Source of the DNA: UBA8337 sp965657665 | GTDB taxonomy: Bacteria > Pseudomonadota > Alphaproteobacteria > RS24 | Assembly (NCBI GenBank): GCA_965657665.1 | Contig: CBFHPF010000051.1 | Location: 1 to 10,377, forward strand | Reading direction: 5' to 3' | Length of the DNA stretch: 10,377 nucleotides | In this document: piece after piece, positions 1 through 6,394 of the stretch | How positions within the stretch are numbered: the stretch's first letter is position 1 | Layout of the letters: every line of letters begins with the position of its first letter | Notes under the pieces: model-generated | Databases searched by the model: none | Told to the model about the DNA's origin: nothing | What the model saw: only the letters and a program-made list of their open reading frames with translations | Program-made: the position numbers and the translations under genes

Positions 1-1135
1 AATCTGCGTCTGTCATCAGGTCAATGGTTGTCAAGGCGAGCGATTTTGCGCCGTCAATCACCGCCTTGTCGCCGCGTTCTGAACCGGCCCATTTGGCAAA
101 TTCGGGGTTGTGAATAACAACACTGGGCGGCGCGCAGGCAATCATCGGATGAATGGACGGCACGCGGTGGCTGATATTGCCCATATCGGTTGAGCCCGCG
201 CCGCCGCTTGGCATTTTGTCGAGCGGGAAAAAATCACGCCCAAGGCTTTCAGCGTTTTGCTTATAACGCTCGGCGATTGGCCAGCACTCTTTAATCTCCA
301 GATAATCGCCCAAGGCCCAGTCAATTTGCACCTCGCAGCCCGAAGCCAAAGCACCGGCTTCAAAACAATTTTGCACGCGCTTTTTCAAATCAGCCAAAGC
401 CAGACCGTTCTCGGCCCGCACATAAAAAGTGCCGACAGCATGGTCGGGCACGATATTAGGCGCGAGGCCGCCTTCATTAACAATGCCGTGAATGCGCTCG
501 CTCTGTTTAATGTGCTGGCGCAATTGCGCGATAGATTGATAAGCGGTCACCAAACCGTCCAGCGCGTTAATGCCCGCATGCGGCATGGCTGAGGCATGCG
601 ACGGCTTGCCGGTATATGTCACGCGCACTTCATTGACCGCAAGGCTTGGCATGGTGATGAGGTCGATACCGGCAGGATGCACCATCATCGCTGCATCAAT
701 ATCGTCAAACGCGCCTTGGCGCGCCATCAGCTCTTTGCCATTGCCGGTTTCTTCAGCCGGTGTGCCGAGATAGCGGACTTTGCCGGGCAGGGCATCGCCC
801 AATTTCGCCAAGGCCAAAGACGCGCCGAGGCCGGTTGTCGCGATAATGTTGTGACCGCAAGCATGGCCAATGCCGGGCAGCGCGTCATATTCAGATAAAA
901 TGCCGACTTCCGTATCGCCCGTGCCGAATTGCGAGATAAACGCCGTATCAAGACCGCAAGCGTGACGTTCTACACTCAGCCCTGCGGCTTCAACCTTGTC
1001 GGTTAAAAGGCCATGCGCGAATGTTTCTTCAAAGGCGATTTCCGGATTGGCGTGAATGGCGTGGCTGGCATCAATCAACTCACCGCTCATCGCATCAATA
1101 ATATCGCAAAGCTGCTTTTTAAGTTCGGCACTCAT
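1..1135 (-). CDS. M20-family metal-dependent amidohydrolase (PM20D2/AbgB-like), C-terminus cut by window edge
   Basis: This is a cytoplasmic metallohydrolase that probably cleaves an amide bond in an N-acyl amino acid, p-aminobenzoyl-glutamate-like compound or dipeptide. The frame stays open from an ATG at 1135 to the left edge (378 residues visible), close to full length for a family of about 390-400. Residues 81-96 contain EYDALPGIG and HACGHN, the signature of the PM20D2/acylase-1-like-2 branch. C93, H95, E129 (in TPAEET), H153 (VHP) and H342 match the spacing of the metal ligands in M20D enzymes. The lid/dimerisation domain lies at about 170-280 (PSHASAMPHAG), and STDMGN at 315-320 is typical of this branch. 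The start is supported by a GGAG Shine-Dalgarno that overlaps the TAG stop of the SDR gene 10 bases upstream, which suggests translational coupling. It is the last visible gene of a four-gene minus-strand operon. Family assignment is firm; substrate is unknown. Confidence 0.93.
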   Translation of the reverse strand, partial: MSAELKKQLCDIIDAMSGELIDASHAIHANPEIAFEETFAHGLLTDKVEAAGLSVERHACGLDTAFISQFGTGDTEVGILSEYDALPGIGHACGHNIIATTGLGASLALAKLGDALPGKVRYLGTPAEETGNGKELMARQGAFDDIDAAMMVHPAGIDLITMPSLAVNEVRVTYTGKPSHASAMPHAGINALDGLVTAYQSIAQLRQHIKQSERIHGIVNEGGLAPNIVPDHAVGTFYVRAENGLALADLKKRVQNCFEAGALASGCEVQIDWALGDYLEIKECWPIAERYKQNAESLGRDFFPLDKMPSGGAGSTDMGNISHRVPSIHPMIACAPPSVVIHNPEFAKWAGSERGDKAVIDGAKSLALTTIDLMTDAD

Positions 1136-1145
1136 ATTTTGGCTC

Positions 1146-1934
1146 CTAACCAATTTTAAAGGGCATGCCCAACAGCATACCACCATCAACCACCAAAAGC
1201 TGACCGGTTACATGCGCGCTGGCGCGGCTGGCGAAAAACATAATCGGCCCTTGAATATCATCGGGGCTACCGGCGCGGTGCATTGGCGTATTGCCTTTTT
1301 GCGCTTCAGAAATCTTTTCAAAAACTTCATCGCCAAAGGCATTGCGAAACCAATCTGTGCCGACAAAGCCCGGGCAAACCGCATTGACGCGGATATTATC
1401 CGGCCCCAAAGAGCGCGCCAAAGCCAGCGTCATAGAATTAAGCGCGCCTTTTGAGGCAACATAAGCCAGCGACGAGCCAATGCCGCGTACACCGGCGACA
1501 GACGACACATTGACGATAGATGGCGCGTCGGCTTTGGCGAGATGCGGGCGCGCATGTTTAATCATTTGATACGGGCCAATGAGATTGAGCGCGTAAATTT
1601 GCTCAAAATCTACCGCGTCCAAACCGTCCAAATTATCATGGTCCATAAATTTGGTGGTGCCCGCATTATTGACCACACTGTCAAGCCGCCCCCATTGGTC
1701 CATCGCGGCTTCGACCAACTTCTTGCCTTCGCTGTCTTCCGCCACATTGGCCTGCACGGCAATGGCGTCACCGCCCGCTGCTTTGCATGCCGCCACAACG
1801 CCCTCGGCGGCCTCGGCGCTTTTGGAATAATTGATAATGACCTTGCCGCCGCCTGCTGCAATGCCAAGCGCGGCGGCTTGTCCGATACCGGCTGATGAGC
1901 CTGTTACAATTGCTACTTGATCTGAAAAATCCAT
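1146..1934 (-). CDS. Short-chain dehydrogenase/reductase (classical SDR)
   Basis: This is an NAD(P)(H)-dependent oxidoreductase acting on an alcohol/ketone pair, 262 residues, the usual length for a classical SDR. The Rossmann glycine motif TGSSAGIG is at 11-18, NNAG at 89-92, the tetrad Asn at 117 (ALNLIG), the catalytic Ser at 145 (NVSS), and Tyr158 and Lys162 in YVASK; PG at 188-189 follows the sixth strand. The second strand ends in NYSKS rather than an acidic residue, which leans towards NADP(H), as in FabG-like enzymes. The C-terminal tail after VDGG (GMPFKIG at the end) is slightly longer than usual. The start has a GAGGAG ribosome-binding site. It lies 32 bases after the crotonase gene and 10 bases before the M20 gene, so it probably works in the same catabolic route. 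Substrate is not predictable. Confidence 0.94.
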   Translation of the reverse strand: MDFSDQVAIVTGSSAGIGQAAALGIAAGGGKVIINYSKSAEAAEGVVAACKAAGGDAIAVQANVAEDSEGKKLVEAAMDQWGRLDSVVNNAGTTKFMDHDNLDGLDAVDFEQIYALNLIGPYQMIKHARPHLAKADAPSIVNVSSVAGVRGIGSSLAYVASKGALNSMTLALARSLGPDNIRVNAVCPGFVGTDWFRNAFGDEVFEKISEAQKGNTPMHRAGSPDDIQGPIMFFASRASAHVTGQLLVVDGGMLLGMPFKIG

Positions 1935-1950
1935 CGCTTAACTCCTCATA

Positions 1951-1987
1951 CCGGCGCTGCCGGATATTATTTTCCGGTAAATACCGG
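1951..1987 (-). repeat. Pair of GC-rich inverted repeats at the crotonase-SDR junction
   Basis: Two perfect inverted repeats lie side by side around the end of the crotonase gene. One is CCGGTA-AA-TACCGG (1974-1987), inside its last codons. The other is CCGGC-GCT-GCCGG (1951-1963), in the 32-base gap before the SDR gene. The 10-base word ataccggcgc also occurs twice (1948-1957 and 1981-1990), so the two stems could partly exchange arms. In the minus-strand mRNA the second stem would end just upstream of the SDR ribosome-binding site. There is no following T-run, so it is not a standard intrinsic terminator. It could be an mRNA-stabilising or processing element, or simply the frequent CCGG words of this genome. 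Confidence 0.4.
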
Positions 1988-2800
1988 CGCGCGCTTTTGC
2001 ATAAACGCCGTTCGTCCTTCGGTATAATCGGCACTGGCCAGACAGTCTGCAAGGCGTTTTTTCACCACAGCCTTATCGGCTTGGGGATTGTCGATAATAA
2101 ACTTCGAGGCTTGCAAGCTCATCGGCGCATTGGCTGAGATTTGCGCTGTCCATGTTGCCAGCATTTCCTCAAAATCATCGGCAGCCGCCACAGCGTGCAA
2201 CAAGCCGATAGAAAGCGCCGTGTCCGCGTTTATCTGCGCGGCGGTAAATAAAATACGCTTGGCATGCGATGCGCCGACAGCCGAGACCAATTGCTGCGTC
2301 GCATTGGCCGGATAGGCGAGGCCAAGCTTACCGGCGGGCACACCAAATTTGCCGTCGGCGCGGCTCAGGCGCAAATCGCACGCCACCGCAATGCCAAGGC
2401 CGCCGCCAATGCAATAGCCCTCAATGGCGGCTAAGGTCGGCACCGGACAAGCGGCAATCGCATCGAAGGCGTCGATGGTGGCGCGGTCAAAATCTGTGCC
2501 GTCAGGGCCGCTTAAAACCTCTTCAAATTGCGCGATATCAGCACCGGCGACAAAGGCTTTGCCGCCAACGCCGCGCAAAATAATCAGCCGCATATTTTCA
2601 ACCGCTGCCAGCTTTTGCATGACCGGCGGGATGGCCTGCCAACCTTCCAAATCGACGACATTATGCTTGGCCGGTAAATTAAACCGCAAATGGCCGATAA
2701 CACCCTTTTCGGTGGTTTCAATACCTGCCAAAAGCCGCGCCGCGCCGGTTTCTATCGGCGTGATATGCGGCGGGAAATCCGTTTCATGAATGTCGTTCAT
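1967..2800 (-). CDS. Crotonase-fold protein (enoyl-CoA hydratase/isomerase family) without canonical catalytic Glu pair
   Basis: The 277-residue protein carries the crotonase core. AFVAGADIAQF at 82-92 forms the CoA-binding/oxyanion segment, and IEGYCIGGGLGIAVACD at 126-142 supplies the second oxyanion NH group. In classical 2-enoyl-CoA hydratase two glutamates add water. By motif alignment those positions are Gly136 (GGGLG) and Ala156 (FGVPAGKLG), so both acidic residues are absent. Members of the superfamily lacking them act as isomerases, hydrolases, lyases or other CoA-thioester enzymes, so 'hydratase' should not be assumed. About 25 residues precede the core. The start at 2800 sits within an ATGA overlap with the stop of the upstream hydrolase gene and has an AGGAG site. 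The overlap argues for coupled translation. Confidence 0.93.
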   Translation of the reverse strand: MNDIHETDFPPHITPIETGAARLLAGIETTEKGVIGHLRFNLPAKHNVVDLEGWQAIPPVMQKLAAVENMRLIILRGVGGKAFVAGADIAQFEEVLSGPDGTDFDRATIDAFDAIAACPVPTLAAIEGYCIGGGLGIAVACDLRLSRADGKFGVPAGKLGLAYPANATQQLVSAVGASHAKRILFTAAQINADTALSIGLLHAVAAADDFEEMLATWTAQISANAPMSLQASKFIIDNPQADKAVVKKRLADCLASADYTEGRTAFMQKRAPVFTGK

Positions 2801-3624
2801 GCTGTCTCCTGCTGGAAAAAAGCGATTGTATCGGGAAAAACTTTGCCGTCTTGCAGCATGAATAAATGCCCGCCTTCGTAAAAACTCAGCGTCGCATCAG
2901 GAATTTGCGTCGCCATCGCTTGCATAACTTGCGGCGCGGCGATGCCGTCATAAAGACCACCCATCAGCTGAACCGGACAAGCAATGCGGTCGAGGCGCGA
3001 CCAGCAATCATGCTTGGCGCGGGCCAGCAATTGTTGTGTGCGACCATGCGCGAAAAGCGGCTCATCCGCAAAGGCCGACATATCGCGTTGCGCGCGGGCT
3101 GTTGCCAATAGCTCAGGATTGGCGGCGATGAAATCATCATCGACCCGCGTATCGTTGAGCTTCATCATGGTCGCCAAATAATCATCACTTACTTCGCCAT
3201 GCGGATTGTCGAGTTCATGCAGCGGATAGGACGCGCCGCCAGCACCACCGGGCGCGGTACACCAAAGCGCCATGCGGCTAACCCGCGCCGCGTGATTTAT
3301 CGCCAGCTCTTGCCCCACCATGCCACCAAAGCTGATACCCAACACCATCGCTTTATCGATATTGAGCGCGCTCATCAGCACCGCCGCATCATCGGCATAT
3401 GCTGCCATTGTGTAGTCAGTTGTGTAGTCCGTTTCGGGTTTTTCCGTTTGGCCAAGGCCGCGTTGGTCAAAAGCCGTGACGCGAAAATGTGCAGTAAGCG
3501 GACTATCCATAATATTGGGTTTTTTACGCAAATCCGCGCCCGTGCCGTTCAGCACCAGCAGGTCAGGCCCGCTGCCCGCTTGCTCATAATAAATATTTAA
3601 GTCCGAAGTTTGGATATGGGGCAT
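2797..3624 (-). CDS. Alpha/beta-fold hydrolase (3-oxoadipate enol-lactonase-like)
   Basis: This is a cytoplasmic serine hydrolase, probably an esterase or lactonase, of 275 residues. The nucleophile elbow GISFGG places Ser98 as catalytic, Asp226 (LYDGIAAP) is the likely acid and His253 (GGHLFM) the base. NGTGAD at 26-31 occupies the oxyanion position, and DQRGLGQTEKP at 53-63 is the classic loop after strand 4. I chose the ATG at 3624 (MPHIQTSDLN) because it begins the conserved first strand at the usual distance; the frame extends upstream to 3732 but that part has no family character and would overlap cysE. The ribosome-binding site is weak (AGG about 9 bases upstream). It is the first gene of the minus-strand operon, and its stop overlaps the crotonase start by four bases. 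Overall similarity in layout is to enol-lactonases of aromatic degradation, but no partner genes for that route are visible. Confidence 0.92.
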   Translation of the reverse strand: MPHIQTSDLNIYYEQAGSGPDLLVLNGTGADLRKKPNIMDSPLTAHFRVTAFDQRGLGQTEKPETDYTTDYTMAAYADDAAVLMSALNIDKAMVLGISFGGMVGQELAINHAARVSRMALWCTAPGGAGGASYPLHELDNPHGEVSDDYLATMMKLNDTRVDDDFIAANPELLATARAQRDMSAFADEPLFAHGRTQQLLARAKHDCWSRLDRIACPVQLMGGLYDGIAAPQVMQAMATQIPDATLSFYEGGHLFMLQDGKVFPDTIAFFQQETA

Positions 3625-3637
3625 GATGATTGCCTGC

Positions 3638-3667
3638 TTGCCAGAAGATTCTGGGTAATGGTATCCT
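3638..3667 (+). promoter_or_regulatory. Possible sigma-70-type promoter for cysE
   Basis: TTGCCA (3638-3643; 5 of 6 to TTGACA) and TATCCT (3662-3667; 4 of 6 to TATAAT) are separated by 18 bases in the divergent gap between the hydrolase gene and cysE. Transcription would begin near 3674 and give a leader of about 32 bases. The matches are modest and spacing is slightly long. No equally good promoter was found for the opposite strand here. Confidence 0.4.
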
Positions 3668-3678
3668 TTGGCGTGGAC

Positions 3679-3690
3679 GGGCGAAAGCCC
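3679..3690 (+). other. GNRA-capped mini-hairpin in the cysE leader
   Basis: GGGC-GAAA-GCCC is a perfect 4-base stem closed by a GAAA tetraloop. It ends four bases before the AGGA Shine-Dalgarno of cysE (3695-3698). If transcription begins near 3674 this would be almost the entire 5' leader. It may stabilise the mRNA end or tune ribosome access. It is too short to be a known riboswitch and could be chance. Confidence 0.35.
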
Positions 3691-3705
3691 AAACAGGAAT
3701 TTATT

Positions 3706-4524
3706 ATGTCGCAATCGGTAGAAAAATTGCATCAGCTTGACCCGGTGTGGTCAACCATCCGAGAGGAAGCGGCGGCGCTGGCCGAGCGTGAGCCTGCTTT
3801 ATCGGGCTTTTTGCACGCCACAATTTTGAATTTTGAGCGTCTTGAAACAGCTGTCGCCTCGCATTTGTCGGAAAAATTGGCAAATTCTGAAATTGGCGCG
3901 CGCACGCTTTGCGAAGTGTTTGAAGAGGCGTTTGACAATAATGAGGCGTTTAGCGCGTCTCTGCGAGCCGATATTGTTGCTAATTTCGACCGCGATCCGG
4001 CGTGCCGTTCGCATCTCGACCCGGTGCTTTACTATAAAGGCTTTCTCGCTTTGCAAAGCTATCGGGCGGCGCATTGGCTGATAAGCCATGAGCGGCGTGG
4101 CATGGCGCTGTATTTGCAAAACCGTTGCTCGGAAGTGTTTCAAACCGATATTCATCCGGCCGCCGAAATCGGTCAGGGCATTTTTATCGACCACGCAACC
4201 GGTGTGGTTATTGGTGAGACGGCTGTGGTCGGCAATGATGTGTCGATGCTGCACGGCGTAACGCTGGGCGGCAGTGGCAAAGAAGATGGCGACCGTCATC
4301 CGAAAATCGGTAATGGCGTTCTCATCTCGGTTGGCGCGAAAGTGTTGGGCAATATCCGCGTCGGCGACTGTGCCAAAATCGGTGGCGGCTCTGTCGTGCT
4401 GATGGATGTGCCGGCTTACACAACCGCAGTCGGTGTGCCGGCCAAAGTGGTCGGCAAGGTTTCGACACCCGAACCGTCGCGGCAAATGGACCATAGTTTC
4501 GGCGAAGACGGCGAGAATATCTAA
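3706..4524 (+). CDS. cysE: Serine O-acetyltransferase (first step of cysteine biosynthesis)
   Basis: This enzyme transfers acetyl from acetyl-CoA to L-serine, making O-acetylserine for cysteine synthase. The 272-residue protein has the alpha-helical SAT N-terminal domain (about 10-140, including LRADIVANFDRDPA and YKGFLALQSYRAAHW), then the hexapeptide left-handed beta-helix. The catalytic dyad aligned with E. coli D143/H158 is Asp148 (TDIHPAAEIG) and His163 (IDHATG). The active-site loop LGGSGKEDGDRHPKIG at 187-202 gives Arg197 and His198. The protein ends in Ile, the residue that in E. coli and Haemophilus CysE inserts into the CysK active site to build the cysteine synthase complex, so complex formation is plausible. 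I set the start at 3706 (MSQSVEKL), seven bases after AGGA; the frame opens at 3610, but the extra residues overlap the divergent gene and are not SAT-like. It diverges from the hydrolase operon and leads cysE-SDR-DUF3126. Confidence 0.97.
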   Translation: MSQSVEKLHQLDPVWSTIREEAAALAEREPALSGFLHATILNFERLETAVASHLSEKLANSEIGARTLCEVFEEAFDNNEAFSASLRADIVANFDRDPACRSHLDPVLYYKGFLALQSYRAAHWLISHERRGMALYLQNRCSEVFQTDIHPAAEIGQGIFIDHATGVVIGETAVVGNDVSMLHGVTLGGSGKEDGDRHPKIGNGVLISVGAKVLGNIRVGDCAKIGGGSVVLMDVPAYTTAVGVPAKVVGKVSTPEPSRQMDHSFGEDGENI

Positions 4525-4556
4525 AACGCGTATCACGTCAAAAGGGGAGATTTGGC

Positions 4557-5345
4557 ATGAGTGGATCGACGGGAAGACTGGCAGGTAAGACGGTTTTTGT
4601 TTCCGGCGGGGCAAAAGGCTTGGGCGCTGAAATGGCGCGCGCCATGCACGCTGAGGGCGCAAATGTCATGGTCACGGATGTGCTGGAAGATGAGGGCATC
4701 AAGCTGGCCGATGCGCATGAAAATATGGATTTCATGCGTCATGATGTTGTAGATGAGACGCAATGGCAGGCCGCTATCGCCAAAACGCTGGAGCAATTTG
4801 GCGGCCTTGATGTGATGGTCAATAATGCCGGTATCGCGCATGACGCTACGCCATTGGAAGACACCACGCTGGAGCAATGGCGACACGTCACGTCGATTGA
4901 TTTGGACGGGGTTTTTCTCGGCTGTAAATATGCCGTGCGGCATATGAAAGAAAAGGGCGGCAGCATTATAAATGTGTCGTCGATTTACGGCATTGTCGGC
5001 TCGGCCAATCAGGCGCCTTATCATGCTGCCAAAGGCGGTGTGCGCTTGCTGACCAAATCAATGGCTGTTGAAATGGGCGCGCTGGGCTATCCCATTCGCG
5101 TCAATTCCATTCATCCGGGGTTTGTCGGCACTGATATTGTGCGCGATGGCATTAAACAAGCCGTGTCGCAAGGTGTGTTTCCGGGCGAAAATGAAGCGAT
5201 TGAAATGCTGACAATGGGCATACCGGCAGGACGCTTGGGCGTGCCGCGCGATATTGCCAATGGTGTGGTATTTTTGGCCTCAGATGAGTCCGAATGGATG
5301 ACCGGTTCTGAACTGGTGATTGACGGCGGCTTCACAGCCCAATAG
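4557..5345 (+). CDS. Short-chain dehydrogenase/reductase, NAD-type, between cysE and the DUF3126 gene
   Basis: A 262-residue classical SDR, often labelled in databases as glucose 1-dehydrogenase or 3-alpha/20-beta-hydroxysteroid dehydrogenase-like. SGGAKGLG at 16-23 binds the cofactor. Asp41 at the end of strand 2 (VMVTD) indicates NAD(H) preference. NNAG is at 89-92, catalytic Ser142 in NVSS, and Tyr155 and Lys159 in YHAAK; PGF at 187-189 and IDGGF near the end are typical. The Asn of the usual Asn-Ser-Tyr-Lys tetrad is replaced by Asp115 (SIDLDGVF), which could alter the proton relay. The start has a strong GGGGAG site seven bases upstream. It lies 32 bases after cysE and 35 bases before the DUF3126 gene on the same strand, but no link with cysteine synthesis is known to me. 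Substrate is unknown. Confidence 0.94.
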   Translation: MSGSTGRLAGKTVFVSGGAKGLGAEMARAMHAEGANVMVTDVLEDEGIKLADAHENMDFMRHDVVDETQWQAAIAKTLEQFGGLDVMVNNAGIAHDATPLEDTTLEQWRHVTSIDLDGVFLGCKYAVRHMKEKGGSIINVSSIYGIVGSANQAPYHAAKGGVRLLTKSMAVEMGALGYPIRVNSIHPGFVGTDIVRDGIKQAVSQGVFPGENEAIEMLTMGIPAGRLGVPRDIANGVVFLASDESEWMTGSELVIDGGFTAQ

Positions 5346-5380
5346 CTTAGCGACCATCAAAACGAGTCGAGGACTGTTCC

Positions 5381-5593
5381 ATGAATAATGACGAGATTAT
5401 CCGCGTACAAACTTATATGCGTCTGAAATTTCAAAACGATATGCTGACGTTAAAGCGCGGCGCAAAAGACGATATGATTGAGGTCTATCTCGAAGATGAG
5501 TTTATCGGCACTTTGTTTCGTGACGAAGATGAAGGCGAAGTTTCTTACGACTTCAATATGGCCATTCTCGAATTTGATTTACCGACCCTTTAA
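5381..5593 (+). CDS. DUF3126 family small protein
   Basis: A 70-residue, acidic, soluble protein with no signal peptide or membrane span. I recognise the pattern of the DUF3126 family of Alphaproteobacteria: an N-terminal helix (NDEIIRVQTYMRLKF), then EVYLEDEFIGTLFRDEDEGE at about 34-53 and a closing strand YDFNMAILEFDL. Function is unknown. From memory this family is often encoded right after cysE in related genomes, so a link to cysteine or sulfur metabolism, or to CysE itself, is a guess from neighbourhood. Start is supported by GAGG eight bases upstream. The next gene converges on it, leaving only 16 bases, in which I see no intrinsic terminator. Coding status is firm and family assignment fairly so. 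Confidence 0.87.
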   Translation: MNNDEIIRVQTYMRLKFQNDMLTLKRGAKDDMIEVYLEDEFIGTLFRDEDEGEVSYDFNMAILEFDLPTL

Positions 5594-5609
5594 GACGCCT
5601 TTAGCCGCA

Positions 5610-6365
5610 TTATCGCTGGCTGACAGAGCGAGCGGCAGCGCGGAAGTTGCGAATTAAATCTTTCAGCCGCTGGTCTGTTGATGCCCAATCCGATAAATGC
5701 GCGCGCTTGAAGCGATAGCTCGCTTGCGCTGTGTTGCCAATATCAAAGCGGCTTTCGCACGTCGGTGTTGGCTTGTCGGGTAGGTCGCAAATAAATATCG
5801 GCGCGGCATTGCGCTGGTCTGTAGAGCCGGCTGTCAGGCCGCGGAAAATTTCTTTACTGGCATAAGGGCTGTCGCTGCGAAAGCGGAACGCTTGCAGGCG
5901 GTCATCACGCACCACACCGGCACCGGCAATATAGGGCTTGTACAAAGCGTCAAATATTTCCGCTTCGGGTAAATTGCGGTTCATGGCGCGCAATGTAAGC
6001 GTTACCAATTTTGCATCTGCACTTGTGTCCAAAAACGCCTCACCATTGGCTTCTTGCCAAGGGGTCAGTTCGGGCAATAGCGCATGCAGTTCGGCATGGC
6101 TCAATTCTATGCCGCGCCGCGTCTGCCCGTTGCGGGTATAATGCGCCGGAACGGCAAATAATGTGCCGCCAACCTCAACCCGCACCCGCGCCGGATCGTC
6201 TGTTGGGCTATATGATATGCCCTGCAAATCGCGCACGCCCGGCCCGAAATAGACAGCGTAAAACAACAAGCCGGAGAGGGCGAAGCACACCAGCACGGCA
6301 AGGGGAACAGCCCATACAGGCCATTCATGTTCAGGCACGGCCCGCGACAATAAGCGCTTAATCAT
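5610..6365 (-). CDS. Uncharacterised single-span membrane protein with periplasmic domain
   Basis: A 251-residue protein that I cannot assign to a named family. The N-terminus MIKRLLSR is basic and is followed by one hydrophobic span at about 17-40, so the positive-inside rule puts residues 41-251 in the periplasm. No lipobox is seen. The soluble part begins with a beta-like stretch (VRVEVGGTLFAVPAHYTRNG, 61-80), has 'RRGIELSHAELHALLPEL', and ends with YRFKRAHLSDWASTDQRLKD and a basic tail. Cys193 and Cys203 are ten residues apart and might form a disulfide. The order of blocks (VPxxYxR, RRG, DxPYxxxEIF, C-x9-C, YRF-x3-HLxDW) reminds me of uncharacterised one-span proteins of Alphaproteobacteria, a recollection I cannot verify here. 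An AGAGG site precedes the ATG. It stands alone on the minus strand, divergent from the gamma-carbonic-anhydrase gene. Confidence 0.8.
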   Translation of the reverse strand: MIKRLLSRAVPEHEWPVWAVPLAVLVCFALSGLLFYAVYFGPGVRDLQGISYSPTDDPARVRVEVGGTLFAVPAHYTRNGQTRRGIELSHAELHALLPELTPWQEANGEAFLDTSADAKLVTLTLRAMNRNLPEAEIFDALYKPYIAGAGVVRDDRLQAFRFRSDSPYASKEIFRGLTAGSTDQRNAAPIFICDLPDKPTPTCESRFDIGNTAQASYRFKRAHLSDWASTDQRLKDLIRNFRAAARSVSQR

Positions 6366-6394
6366 TGTTTCCTCTCGACAGAGCTTTGAGAGTG

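Noticed and set aside
257..592. 111-codon plus-strand frame inside the left-edge M20 gene
   Set aside because: The minus strand carries the full M20 metal-ligand set through this region; the plus frame is its shadow.
3610..3705. Upstream extension of cysE to an ATG at 3610
   Set aside because: The extension covers the candidate promoter and leader hairpin and overlaps the hydrolase start; the ATG at 3706 has a well-placed AGGA and gives a normal CysE N-terminus.
3625..3732. Upstream extension of the alpha/beta hydrolase to an ATG at 3732
   Set aside because: The extra 36 residues have no hydrolase character, overlap the cysE start and would remove the divergent promoter region.
3799..4662. 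287-codon open frame antisense to cysE
   Set aside because: It lies over the certain cysE gene, runs into the next SDR gene, shows no family motif and is rich in Arg/His in the manner of shadow frames.
5594..5609. Bidirectional terminator between the convergent DUF3126 and membrane-protein genes
   Set aside because: The 16-base gap has no stable stem or T-run on either strand.
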